Of a stretch of 35,357 nt of DNA, positions 26,589-35,256 are shown piece after piece. The DNA is taken from assembly GCA_018058685.1 (NCBI GenBank), contig JAGOZL010000010.1:1-35357 (forward strand), in the 5' to 3' direction. The stretch is from Sulfurospirillum sp. (GTDB taxonomy: Bacteria > Campylobacterota > Campylobacteria > Campylobacterales > Sulfurospirillaceae). Position numbers and translations under genes: made by a program. Under the pieces are notes generated by a model, which worked only from the letters and a program-made list of their open reading frames with translations, was not told the origin of the DNA and ran no database searches. Each line of letters starts with the position of its first letter. Within the stretch, counting starts at the first letter, position 1.

Positions 26589-27824
26589 CTAATTCTTAAG
26601 AGATGCTATTACTTTGGAAAAGAGTGACTTAAAAATAACTATTTTTACAGTTTTACCCATTTCAATACTTTTGGTTTCTTCGTCGCAAATGGCTATAGCA
26701 TTGGTTTTGTGAAGCGGTGTAATCATCCCAGAACCATAGCGATTATCATCATAAGCATAAAATTTTTCTTGCCTTAATTCGCCTAAAACGAGATTGACTC
26801 GCCCTGATTTCACTTTAAAGTCAGCTCCATTAAGTGCTAAAATACAATTAAAGTTAAAGTTTTTTTGACCTTGTTGTTTTTTCAAAAGAGGTATCAAAAA
26901 CAAAAAAGCATTGACATATGCGGCAAGCGGATTACCTGGCATAGAAGCCACGATCGTTTGGTTCATAACTCCAAACATTGTTGGTTTACCTGGTTTAATA
27001 TTAATTCCATGAAAAGAAGCTTTAAAACCATTGCTCTGAAGGGCTTTTTCAACAAAATCAGCTTCTCCCATACTGACACCACCACTGGTAACAATGACAT
27101 CATATGCTTGCATCGTACTAAAATAATGGGTCGCAATGCTCAAATCATCAGGAATAACACCGCCATAGTGTGCATCAAAACCTTGTTCTTTCAGTAAAGC
27201 AATCAGTGCAAAAGCATTGACATCGTAAATTTCATCTTCACTGGCATTTTCCCACGGCTTTTTGAGTTCATTTCCCGTCGATAAAACAGCGATTTTAAGC
27301 CCACGATAGACTTCAATATGGGTAATGCCCTGAGATGCGAGTAATGCGATAGCAGAGGAAGTAATCACTTCTCCTTTTTCGATAAGCAAAGAGCCTATTG
27401 CCTGCTCTTCACCTTTTAAGCGCAAGGCATTACCTTGTTTTACATGTAAAGGTATTTCAACTGATATATCATTGTAAGAAAGAGACTCTTCAAAAGGAAT
27501 AATTGTATCGGCATCATCAGGTACTTTTGCACCTGTCATGATTTTATAGCACTCACCACTTTCCAAACATGGCTCAACGCTATCTCCTGCTAAAATTCTG
27601 CGTTTGATGCGCAGTGTTTGAGCTTTGTGCGTGTAGTTAATAGCAAAACCATCCATCGCAGCATTATTGTAAGAGGGAAGATTTTTTTGGCACACTATAT
27701 CTTGTGCCACAGTTCTTCCAAGAGCTTCCATCAAGGACACCCACTCTGAAGAAAGAGAAATGTTTGCTAAATCCAAAGAAAGTCTTAGTGCTTCATCAAA
27801 ACTAACCGATACACTTTTGTCCAT
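26589..27824 (-). CDS. moeA: Molybdopterin molybdenumtransferase MoeA
   Basis: Inserts molybdate into adenylylated molybdopterin to form the molybdenum cofactor. The 411-residue length is normal. Motifs: [16 protein letters not shown] near 49-64, [45 protein letters not shown] and [15 protein letters not shown], in family order. Its start lies three bases after the murA stop, so it is cotranscribed with murA. The cofactor would serve molybdo- or tungsto-enzymes elsewhere; none is in the window. One exact palindrome lies at 27440-27449. Confidence 0.95.
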   Translation of the reverse strand: MDKSVSVSFDEALRLSLDLANISLSSEWVSLMEALGRTVAQDIVCQKNLPSYNNAAMDGFAINYTHKAQTLRIKRRILAGDSVEPCLESGECYKIMTGAKVPDDADTIIPFEESLSYNDISVEIPLHVKQGNALRLKGEEQAIGSLLIEKGEVITSSAIALLASQGITHIEVYRGLKIAVLSTGNELKKPWENASEDEIYDVNAFALIALLKEQGFDAHYGGVIPDDLSIATHYFSTMQAYDVIVTSGGVSMGEADFVEKALQSNGFKASFHGINIKPGKPTMFGVMNQTIVASMPGNPLAAYVNAFLFLIPLLKKQQGQKNFNFNCILALNGADFKVKSGRVNLVLGELRQEKFYAYDDNRYGSGMITPLHKTNAIAICDEETKSIEMGKTVKIVIFKSLFSKVIASLKN

Positions 27825-27827
27825 AGT

Positions 27828-29090
27828 CTACTCCTCTAAACGCTCAATCTGCGCACCAAGAGCTGAAAATTTACCTTCTAGATTTTCATACCCACGGTCT
27901 AAATGGTAAATTCTGTGAATGCGTGTTGTTCCCTCCGCTACAAGAGCGGCTAAAATAAGCGCTGAACTGGCTCGAAGATCTGTTGCCATCACATCCGCCG
28001 CATTCAGTTTTGCTTTACCCTCAACCGTAGCACTATGCCCTTTGAGCTTGATATTAGCGCCCATACGTGAAAGTTCACTCACATGCATAAAGCGATTTTC
28101 AAAAAGCCTCTCATCGATAATACTGGTTCCTTTTGCTTGTGTGCACAACGCCATAAATTGTGCTTGCAAATCAGTCGGAAAGCCCGGATACTCTGAGGTT
28201 TCAATATCAGAAGGTAAAATTTTCTCCGCAGGGTGAATAGTTAGGCTATCTTCTTTCTCATCGATTTTAAAACCCATTTGTTCAAGTTTTAAAATAACCG
28301 CTTCAAGGTGTTTTGGATTGACTTTTTTGAGTGTTATTTTAGATTTGGTAATTGCTCCTGCACAAAGGTAGGTTCCCGCTTCAATGCGATCTGGAATCAC
28401 GGTAAAATCTTTAATATCAAGCAATTTTCCACCACTGCCTTCAATCACCAACTTCGAGCTTCCAATGCCTTCGATTTTTAAACCCGCATCGGCTAAAATC
28501 TCACACACTTGCACCACCTCTGGCTCTTTTGCTACATTAACCAGTGTCGTCGTCCCATGTGCAAGGGCTGCTGCCATGATGATATTTTCACTCCCCGTCA
28601 CCGTCACTTTATCAAAAATAATCGTAGCCCCTTTGAGCCCTTTAGGCGCTTTAGCGATGACATAGCCTTGCTTAATTTCTATCTCAGCACCCATCTGTTC
28701 TAGTGCTTTTAGATGCAAATCAATTGGGCGCTGACCAATAGCGCAACCACCAGGAAGAGATACTTCACAATGCCCAAAACGTGTTAAAAGAGGTCCTAGT
28801 GTTAAAATAGACGCGCGCATTTTGCGTACAATGTCATAATTCGCACATGTTGAATTCACAGTCGTGCTATCAACCCTGACCGTATTATCGTTACATGTAA
28901 AGCTTGCACCAAGATTTTGTAGCAATTGTAACAAGGTTTTGACATCTGCTACTTGGGGCATATTGTCGATGTTAATAGGGTTTTTAGAGAGTAGGGTTAA
29001 TGTTAAAAGCGGAAGTGCCGCATTTTTAGCTCCTGAAATCGTCACAGAGCCCTTAAGTTTTTGCTTACCTTTAATTGTTAAATAGTGCAT
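27828..29090 (-). CDS. murA: UDP-N-acetylglucosamine 1-carboxyvinyltransferase MurA
   Basis: First committed step of peptidoglycan synthesis, joining enolpyruvate to UDP-GlcNAc. A 420-residue protein with [16 protein letters not shown] at the N-terminus (catalytic Lys-Asn), the active-site cysteine in [17 protein letters not shown] (the fosfomycin-reactive residue is Cys, not the resistant Asp), [15 protein letters not shown], and [23 protein letters not shown] stands before ATG 29090 and a possible -10 box TACAAT is at 29120-29125. An exact palindrome encodes FTCN at 28891-28900. Confidence 0.96.
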   Translation of the reverse strand: MHYLTIKGKQKLKGSVTISGAKNAALPLLTLTLLSKNPINIDNMPQVADVKTLLQLLQNLGASFTCNDNTVRVDSTTVNSTCANYDIVRKMRASILTLGPLLTRFGHCEVSLPGGCAIGQRPIDLHLKALEQMGAEIEIKQGYVIAKAPKGLKGATIIFDKVTVTGSENIIMAAALAHGTTTLVNVAKEPEVVQVCEILADAGLKIEGIGSSKLVIEGSGGKLLDIKDFTVIPDRIEAGTYLCAGAITKSKITLKKVNPKHLEAVILKLEQMGFKIDEKEDSLTIHPAEKILPSDIETSEYPGFPTDLQAQFMALCTQAKGTSIIDERLFENRFMHVSELSRMGANIKLKGHSATVEGKAKLNAADVMATDLRASSALILAALVAEGTTRIHRIYHLDRGYENLEGKFSALGAQIERLEE

Positions 29091-29119
29091 GAATTATTTT
29101 CCTTATAAAATATGAAGAA

Positions 29120-29125
29120 ATTGTA
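29120..29125 (-). promoter_or_regulatory. Possible -10 box of murA-moeA
   Basis: TACAAT on the minus strand, 30 bases before ATG 29090, in a 103-base divergent gap. Confidence 0.35.
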
Positions 29126-29157
29126 GTTAAAATATGATTAAATTATTTATATTTTGG

Positions 29158-29163
29158 TAAAAT
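29158..29163 (+). promoter_or_regulatory. Extended -10 box of the PilZ-domain gene
   Basis: TGGTAAAAT gives TG-n-TAAAAT (29155-29163), 31 bases before ATG 29194. Confidence 0.5.
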
Positions 29164-29193
29164 AGATTACTTTAGCTCAAGAAAGGCTATCCC

Positions 29194-31095
29194 ATGCTTT
29201 TAGAGAAGTTTTTGCAAGAAACGGGCAAAATGAGAATTTCTCACCTTTTCTTTGACACAAAGCAATTAGGTATCTTAGAACCTCTTCAAAAAGAGCATCC
29301 CCAATTTACAGTTTATCCGCTGACTGAGCAAACCCATGTGATTCCATCTTCCGAAGTTCTTTTTATTGAATTAGGACAAAGTACTAAAGAAAAATTTAAA
29401 ACCTTAGTGGGAATCTTTACCAAACATAAACCTCTCGTTTCATATATCTTTGCAGATGATGTTGAAGACAGACTTTTACTTAAGTTTGCACTGCACTTTG
29501 GTATCACCGATGTGTTACCTCTGCGTAACGATGAAGCGCTATTACATTCTATTTTTACTAAAAATGCCAACAAGCTTGACACAACACTGGAAACATTTAA
29601 ACGCCTTGATATCGAACAAAAAATGGAGCGTTGTTTTGCTTTTTTGATTTTTAAAGAAGGCTCTCTCGTCTATGCTAACACGAAAGTCAAAAGGCTTTTT
29701 GGGGAAACCTGTGTACATACTATTGAAAAATGCCTTTATGAAGACAATGTCATTTCTAAACTTTTAAGTTCTGATGAAGATGCACAGACCAATATCGTTA
29801 TAGAAACGGAAGAGAATGAGAAAGAACTTTATGTCTGTTTGTTAAATAATTTTCCAAGCAGCAATGAAAAAATGCTAAGTTTTTTACCTCATTCGATAGA
29901 TCCAGACCACAACAGTTGTTCTACAATCCTCAATCGCTTTGATTTTGTGGATAAACTCAAAGACAAATTGGCACAACAAAGTATCAGCCAAAAGCCTATT
30001 TCACTTATTTTTCTCAATATTTCAAACCTTGATAAACTCAACACCTCTTTTACCAATATTACACTCTACGAATCCCTCAAACGCCTTTTATCAAAAGTTT
30101 TTCAGCTCAAAGAAGATGCCCAAGACATAGCACAATGGAGTCCTAATCTTTACATTCTCTTATGTGAAAACTGCAATTTTGAGGAATCGTGTGAGCAAAC
30201 ACGTTTTTTACATCAAGAATTAGTACATTTTTCTTTGGAAGAAAAAGTATCACCCATTATTATCTCTTCCACGCTTTCAAGTGAAAAGCATAGTCTCAAT
30301 GATTTGCTCACATACATCGAAAAAATTAACACCCAAAATTTACTCAGCTCCGATATTGAAAAATTACATTACCATGAAATTGGATATTTAGAAAATATCG
30401 CTGATACAAAAGAGCAGATTAACTATCTGATGCGAAATTGTATTAACAATAAAATTCCTATTAAACTTCTCAATATCTACAAAGGCTTGTGTATCAACAC
30501 GCAGTCGTATGTTATTAAGTACAGTGATGATACGTATCATCTTCATTGTGAAAATTTACAAGGTTATGCGATGCAACTTGAAGGTGAAACGGTTCTGCAA
30601 GCACCAAACTTTCCTAAAGATATCAAAGCAGAAGTCACTTTGGTTGATATCAAAAAAGGTTTTGTGATTATTAAAAACTTAAATTTCATGCCTTACAGCG
30701 CTAATAATCGCCAACATACCCGAGTTCAAACCACTATCCGAACCCCCATTCTCATACGTTATGCACAAAAGTCATCTGCACAAGGTGAGATTATCGATAT
30801 TTCCATCAACTCAATTGCTATTCGCTGTAATAATAAGCTGATGAAACACGAGCTTTTAAATCAACCTGTACGTTTGAATTTTTCGTTGCCATCAGAAGAG
30901 GGTGAAAATGGCTATGTTATTATGGACATAACTGCTAAAGTAACTTATGTGAGTGAGAGCGAAGACCATACCAAAGTTGTTGTGATGCTAGGAGCTTTGA
31001 AAAAACCTTACGATGACTACCTTTTAAGTTACATGTATTCACGCCAAAAAGAGCTCATCTTGGAGATACGCAGAGCAACAAAAGTGTACAATTAA
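29194..31095 (+). CDS. PilZ-domain protein with degenerate receiver/GGDEF-like N-terminus
   Basis: A 633-residue soluble protein, probably a c-di-GMP responder. A PilZ-type domain starts near residue 500: RQHTR (506-510) fits the RxxxR motif, and DISINS (535-540) fits DxSxxG except that the glycine is serine. About 115 residues at the start (ISHLFF, VLFIELGQ, IFADD, FGITDVLPL) look receiver-like without a clear phosphoacceptor set. The region around 265-385 (ISLIFLNISNLDKLN, then ESLKRLLSKVF and a WSPNLYILL strand) resembles a diguanylate cyclase fold whose GGDEF signature is gone. AAAGG precedes ATG 29194. It is transcribed alone, away from murA. Domain calls before the PilZ part are by pattern only. 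Confidence 0.78.
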   Translation: MLLEKFLQETGKMRISHLFFDTKQLGILEPLQKEHPQFTVYPLTEQTHVIPSSEVLFIELGQSTKEKFKTLVGIFTKHKPLVSYIFADDVEDRLLLKFALHFGITDVLPLRNDEALLHSIFTKNANKLDTTLETFKRLDIEQKMERCFAFLIFKEGSLVYANTKVKRLFGETCVHTIEKCLYEDNVISKLLSSDEDAQTNIVIETEENEKELYVCLLNNFPSSNEKMLSFLPHSIDPDHNSCSTILNRFDFVDKLKDKLAQQSISQKPISLIFLNISNLDKLNTSFTNITLYESLKRLLSKVFQLKEDAQDIAQWSPNLYILLCENCNFEESCEQTRFLHQELVHFSLEEKVSPIIISSTLSSEKHSLNDLLTYIEKINTQNLLSSDIEKLHYHEIGYLENIADTKEQINYLMRNCINNKIPIKLLNIYKGLCINTQSYVIKYSDDTYHLHCENLQGYAMQLEGETVLQAPNFPKDIKAEVTLVDIKKGFVIIKNLNFMPYSANNRQHTRVQTTIRTPILIRYAQKSSAQGEIIDISINSIAIRCNNKLMKHELLNQPVRLNFSLPSEEGENGYVIMDITAKVTYVSESEDHTKVVVMLGALKKPYDDYLLSYMYSRQKELILEIRRATKVYN

Positions 31096-31113
31096 CCTTT
31101 AAAGGTGGTTAAT
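31091..31113. terminator. Nested inverted repeats at a convergent junction
   Basis: ATTAACC (31091-31097) pairs with GGTTAAT (31107-31113), and the 12-bp palindrome ACCTTTAAAGGT (31095-31106) lies inside. Both convergent genes end within it, with three bases between their stop codons. A compact bidirectional terminator is plausible. Confidence 0.4.
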
Positions 31114-31845
31114 AATGCTCGCGTTATATGCCGCACCAAAGCCATTGTCGATATTGACGACACTCACACCACTTGCACAGCTATTGAGCATAGAAAGAAG
31201 TGCTGCAACGCCTCCAAAACTAGCACCATAACCTACACTGGTAGGTACAGCGATGACAGGTTTATCAACCAAACCTCCAATAACACTAGCAAGTGCTCCC
31301 TCCATCCCTGCGATGACGATGACCACTTTAGCTTTTTGAATGACCTCTAAATATGCGAACAAACGATGAATCCCCGCGACACCCACATCGACTATTTTTG
31401 TAACGTGATTACCTAAAATGCGAGCTGTCTCATAGGCTTCCTCTACCACATACAAATCAGACGTTCCTGCTGCGACAATGGCGATGTAACTGGGAGGTGG
31501 TGTCGTGATCTCGCGCTCGATGGTGATGGTTCGACCCATTACATTGTATTTGGCTTCAGGAGCGATGCCTTGAACGGCTTTATACGCCTCTTCATTGGCG
31601 CGGGTGATGAGAATGTTATTGTCACGATCGAGCAATTTTTGGGTAATTTGAGCGATCTGATCAGGCGTTTTACGCTCACCGTAAATCACTTCAGGATAGC
31701 CCAAACGAACCCCTCGATGATGGTCGATTTTGGCAAAGTCTAACTCTTCAAAGGGTTGCGCTTTGATCTTTTGGAGTGCGTCTGTAACACTCACTTCGCC
31801 CTTTTGCACAGATTCTAAAAGTTTTTCAATGCTTTGTCCACACAT
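31099..31845 (-). CDS. larB: LarB, pyridinium biscarboxylic acid mononucleotide synthase
   Basis: Carboxylates and hydrolyses nicotinic acid adenine dinucleotide to the pyridinium-3,5-biscarboxylic acid mononucleotide, the first step of nickel-pincer nucleotide synthesis. The 248-residue length fits. The N-terminus (LESVQKGEVSVTDALQKI) leads to the PurE-like domain: DHHRGVRLGYPEVIYGERKT near 41-60, IVAAGTSDLYVVEEAYETA, VGVAGIHRL, VIAGMEGALASVIGGL and PVIAVPTSVGYGASFGGVA. AGGAG precedes ATG 31845, which directly follows the larE stop. It is last in larA-C-E-B. Confidence 0.95.
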   Translation of the reverse strand: MCGQSIEKLLESVQKGEVSVTDALQKIKAQPFEELDFAKIDHHRGVRLGYPEVIYGERKTPDQIAQITQKLLDRDNNILITRANEEAYKAVQGIAPEAKYNVMGRTITIEREITTPPPSYIAIVAAGTSDLYVVEEAYETARILGNHVTKIVDVGVAGIHRLFAYLEVIQKAKVVIVIAGMEGALASVIGGLVDKPVIAVPTSVGYGASFGGVAALLSMLNSCASGVSVVNIDNGFGAAYNASIINHL

Positions 31846-32649
31846 TTAGGCTCCTAAATTTAAAGATTCTGCAACAGAATTGTGTCGATAGCCTTCAAGA
31901 TCAAGCGTTACATGTAAAAATCCAAGCGACTTAAGATGTGCACACATTTCATTCAATCGTTGGTCTTTTAAAAGATGAAGCGCGTGCGATTGGGGCATTT
32001 CAATCCTTGCCAACCCCTCTTCATAACGCACGCGTATGTTGCCATAGCCTTGTTCTATCATGTATCCCTCCGCCATTCCTACCATGCCCATTGCTTTTTC
32101 ATCAATGATTTTATCGTAAGGAAACCGCGTCAGTAAGCACGCATAAGAGGGTTTATCCCATGTGGAGAGCTCCATATCTTTGGAAAGTGCGCGTATCTCC
32201 TCTTTGGTCAGCCCCACATCGAGAAGTGGCGTTTTGATGCCAAGCTCACCCAGTGCCACGCGACCGGGTCGGTACTCTTTGGTATCGTCAACATTACTCC
32301 CTTCGGCTACGGCGCTAAAACCTTTTTGTTTCGCGACGTCAAGGAGTGAAGAGAAGAGGGCGTGTTTGCAGAGGTAACATCGGTTTTTAGGGTTCTCACG
32401 AATCGCTTCGATCCAAGGTTTAACAACGACTTCATGACATGCACCGATCTCATCGGCGATGCAAATCGCATCTTTAACTTCCCAATCTGCAATATACGGT
32501 GTTGATACTGTAATACCGATGACTTTGTTTCCCAAAACATCATGCGCCGCTTTGAGCAAAAAACTGCTGTCAACACCACCCGAAAAGGCGACCACAAGGC
32601 TGTCGTAAGAGCCGATAATTTCCACTAAACGTTCGTATTTTTTATACAT
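31846..32649 (-). CDS. larE: LarE sulfur insertase, three-cysteine type
   Basis: ATP-dependent enzyme that turns the two carboxylates of the LarB product into thiocarboxylates. A 267-residue PP-loop protein: VAFSGGVDSSFLLKAA at 19-34, NVDDTKEYRPGR, and PSYACLLTRFPYDKI. Cys171 in that last motif matches the sacrificial cysteine of the Lactiplantibacillus enzyme. In addition there is a CxxC pair, Cys91 and Cys94 (NRCYLCKHA), absent from that enzyme. The three together match the type, known from Thermotoga maritima, that holds a [4Fe-4S] cluster and may carry sulfur catalytically instead of sacrificing its cysteine. It overlaps larC by eight bases. An exact palindrome lies at 31908-31917. Confidence 0.94.
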   Translation of the reverse strand: MYKKYERLVEIIGSYDSLVVAFSGGVDSSFLLKAAHDVLGNKVIGITVSTPYIADWEVKDAICIADEIGACHEVVVKPWIEAIRENPKNRCYLCKHALFSSLLDVAKQKGFSAVAEGSNVDDTKEYRPGRVALGELGIKTPLLDVGLTKEEIRALSKDMELSTWDKPSYACLLTRFPYDKIIDEKAMGMVGMAEGYMIEQGYGNIRVRYEEGLARIEMPQSHALHLLKDQRLNEMCAHLKSLGFLHVTLDLEGYRHNSVAESLNLGA

Positions 32650-33829
32650 TTTCTTTTCCCATCGCTAAAGTGACACTTTCATAGACCAATGTTATGGGCA
32701 CATTATGTTCACGTGCGGCTTTTTTGCACTCTTCGTATTCGGCTTTGTATTTCACGCGTTTCCCCTCAAAATAGGCACATTTGACACTAATCTCACCGTA
32801 AGGCGTTTTTACATGTAAAACGTTACGCTCCAACGCAATTTTTTGAACCAACGAGCGTCTAAGCCCAATAGATGTTGTCTCCGAAAAGATAATGCGCTTC
32901 GCCTCAGCTTCTTTGTCCAGACTGACTAGGACACTGAGCTTCACACCCAAACGGTTTTTCTTTGTCGTAATGGCAGTCGTGTAGACATCTTTCACACCCG
33001 CTTCAAACAGTTGCTCTTGTACAAAAGAGAGTATTTCAGGGCTCATATCGTCGATATTTGTCTCTAAAATAACCTCTTCGTCCACGCGCTCCTCTTCCTC
33101 GCCCAAATAGACACGCAAAACATTGGGAATACTAAAATCCTTATGCCCGATGCCATATCCGATCTTCTCAATCACCAAAGAGGGCTTAGCTTCATACGCA
33201 TCGACATTGGCTTTGAGAATGGCAGCACCGGTGGGCGTTGTTGTTTCAGAAGCCACGCGTCCTAGGGTGATAGGTACGTTTTGAAGGATTTCTACGGTTG
33301 CAGGAGCAGGCACAGGAAGCGTACCATGCGCACACGTAACAAATCCACCACCTAATTCAATTTTTGAAGCGATTATCTTTTTTACATGTAAAGCTTCCAA
33401 ACAGATGGAAGCGCCCACAATATCGACGATGGAGTCAATCGCACCCACTTCGTGAAAACCAACTTCATCAGGCGCTTTACCGTGGATTTTCCCCTCCGCT
33501 AAAGCGACTGTCCAAAACATCTTCAAGCTTCGCTCTTTGATGCTTTGAGCCAGCGTACTAGCATTGATAATCGCTTCAATGCTTTTAAAGGTTCGATGTT
33601 CATGTGTATGCGGATGTGCGTGCCATTGAGGTATTAGTTTAACGCTCACTTTAGTTCCACTAATACCCATTTTACTAGCTTTTTCAATAACCAATTTAAA
33701 GGCAAAATTCAAAGAGAGCTTGGAGAGTTCTTGCCTTAAATATTCTTCTTCCACACCCAAATCCAGTAGTGCGCCTAGATTCATATCGCCGCTGATACCA
33801 CTAAAGCAATCGTAGTAGAGAACTCTCAT
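32642..33829 (-). CDS. larC: LarC nickel insertion protein, single frame
   Basis: CTP-dependent cyclometallase that inserts Ni into the pincer nucleotide. The 395-residue protein has the family start YYDCFSGISGDMNLGALLDLG, a histidine-rich loop WHAHPHTHEH near residues 69-78, GFHEVGAIDSIVDIVGA, the GGGFVTCAHGTLPVPAPATVE segment and TNIDDMSPE in the C-terminal part. LarC1 and LarC2 form one continuous frame here, whereas the Lactiplantibacillus gene needs a ribosomal frameshift. It starts 14 bases after the larA stop. Two exact palindromes lie inside (32809 and 33382). Confidence 0.95.
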   Translation of the reverse strand: MRVLYYDCFSGISGDMNLGALLDLGVEEEYLRQELSKLSLNFAFKLVIEKASKMGISGTKVSVKLIPQWHAHPHTHEHRTFKSIEAIINASTLAQSIKERSLKMFWTVALAEGKIHGKAPDEVGFHEVGAIDSIVDIVGASICLEALHVKKIIASKIELGGGFVTCAHGTLPVPAPATVEILQNVPITLGRVASETTTPTGAAILKANVDAYEAKPSLVIEKIGYGIGHKDFSIPNVLRVYLGEEEERVDEEVILETNIDDMSPEILSFVQEQLFEAGVKDVYTTAITTKKNRLGVKLSVLVSLDKEAEAKRIIFSETTSIGLRRSLVQKIALERNVLHVKTPYGEISVKCAYFEGKRVKYKAEYEECKKAAREHNVPITLVYESVTLAMGKENV

Positions 33830-33843
33830 ATTTATCCTTAAAC

Positions 33844-35103
33844 TTAGTTACTCACGACTTTGGGAACCGTAATTGAACCAAAAGGAAGCACGATGATACT
33901 CGCGTTTTCACCTTTTTCTTTAATCGCCTCAGCGAGTGCTACATGTAAATCATGGTAAGGCTTTAAATGTACCGCTTTCATCTCTTCATCACTCAGTTCA
34001 CTGACCGCCCAACTTTGCGCCCAAAGGTTGATTTCCGCCATTTTTGCCGCCTTGTGGTAGCCTAGTTTGTAACCGCATTTGATTTTATTGAGCACTTCTT
34101 GTGGGCAGTGCGCTGAACTCATCAGTTTAAAGAAACCCTCTTCGCCGATGCCCGTACGACATTTCGCAACCATGATGAGAATACCTTTGTCTTTAAGCGC
34201 TAATTTACCATTATCCAGTGCTTTTTGAGACTGATAGAGGTCGATGTCCATCGGATAGGGAGCAACAGAGATAACGATGTCTGCTTTTTGCGGAATATTC
34301 ACACAAAAAACTTCATCGGCTTTATCAATCGCAGCGTAAAACGAATCACTCAAATCGCCTGCCGTTACAGCACAAATGTCATGATCGCTGTCCAAAACGG
34401 TCATAATCGCAAAGACATCAATGTGGCTTAACACGTTCATCGCGTCCATCATATCTTCATGCACAGGATTGCCTTTTAAGCAGAGCGCTTGAGCATTGGG
34501 ATGAAGCGCTAAGAGGTGATTTTGCTCAATCGTCTCAAATGCCGCAACACCAGGTAAAAACGCTTTGCGTCCACCCGTGTAACCTGCAAAATAGTGCGGT
34601 TCTACAGAGCCAATTGCGCAGACTTTCTTCGCTTCAGCAACGATTTTATTGAGGTACATTTCTGTGCCATTGGTGGATTTTCCAAGATATACCATCGTAT
34701 CCTTGCGTGAATCGTGACTCCAAAGGCGATTCTTTACATGTAAATCTTCGTAGATCTCTTTGCCTAAGATAAAATGCCACTCTTCTTCGGTAGGTGCGCG
34801 ATGACAGCCCGTTGCAACGATAAAATAGATATCTTTGTCTTTAACTTTGGGGTACATACGTGCGAGCACTTTACGCGTTGGAGTAGGGCGCGTGCCATCA
34901 TTGACGATGAAAACAATACGCTCATCGGTGTCGATAAAATGATCGAAACTCTCTTTGCCAAGAGGCTGCACAAGCGCTTCATCAAGTGCTTGATTGTAGT
35001 CAATTTTAGCAACACTATTAGGGTTATAAACACCCACCAGTTGTTTCTCGCATATCTCTAACTCAAATGTTTCATCTTTGCCATAACCAACACTTACTTT
35101 CAT
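33844..35103 (-). CDS. larA: LarA-family nickel-pincer racemase
   Basis: Racemase or epimerase of 2-hydroxyacids that uses the nickel-pincer nucleotide. The 419-residue protein keeps the residues known in lactate racemase: His101 in ATGCHRAPTEEE, His170 and the cofactor lysine Lys180 in SVEPHYFAGYTGGRKAF, and His196 in TIEQNH, with spacings 170-180-196 equal to 174-184-200 of the reference enzyme. NDGTRPTPT (69-77) carries the substrate arginine. The substrate is uncertain, because LarA homologues also include malate and other racemases; the adjacent hydro-lyase suggests considering a C4 acid. ATG 35103 has AAGGAT six bases upstream and is preferred to ATG 35160. An exact palindrome is at 34734-34743 and a one-mismatch copy at 33939. 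Confidence 0.93.
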   Translation of the reverse strand: MKVSVGYGKDETFELEICEKQLVGVYNPNSVAKIDYNQALDEALVQPLGKESFDHFIDTDERIVFIVNDGTRPTPTRKVLARMYPKVKDKDIYFIVATGCHRAPTEEEWHFILGKEIYEDLHVKNRLWSHDSRKDTMVYLGKSTNGTEMYLNKIVAEAKKVCAIGSVEPHYFAGYTGGRKAFLPGVAAFETIEQNHLLALHPNAQALCLKGNPVHEDMMDAMNVLSHIDVFAIMTVLDSDHDICAVTAGDLSDSFYAAIDKADEVFCVNIPQKADIVISVAPYPMDIDLYQSQKALDNGKLALKDKGILIMVAKCRTGIGEEGFFKLMSSAHCPQEVLNKIKCGYKLGYHKAAKMAEINLWAQSWAVSELSDEEMKAVHLKPYHDLHVALAEAIKEKGENASIIVLPFGSITVPKVVSN

Positions 35104-35209
35104 ACAATATCCTTTATCATATTTATTTTTTGAACAAAAAACCTCTTTAATTTTTATCACTACCTAACATTATCAAAGAGTGCGGAAGGATTTTTTTGAA
35201 TTAAAGAGC

Positions 35210-35244
35210 AAAACCAAGAGGGAGGGTATCCCTCTTTGGGTTTT
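35210..35244. terminator. Hairpin between the hydro-lyase gene and larA
   Basis: AAAACCAAGAGGG (35210-35222) pairs with CCCTCTTTGGGTTTT (35230-35244), with one bulged and one unpaired base and a seven-base loop. On the minus strand it follows the stop of the gene entering from the right and ends in TTTT, so it probably terminates that gene and separates it from the lar operon. Confidence 0.65.
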
Positions 35245-35256
35245 ACATGTAAAGGC

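Noticed and set aside
32642-33829. Possible programmed frameshift in larC, as in Lactiplantibacillus
   Set aside because: The frame is continuous across the whole LarC1-LarC2 length with all motifs present; no slippery site is needed.
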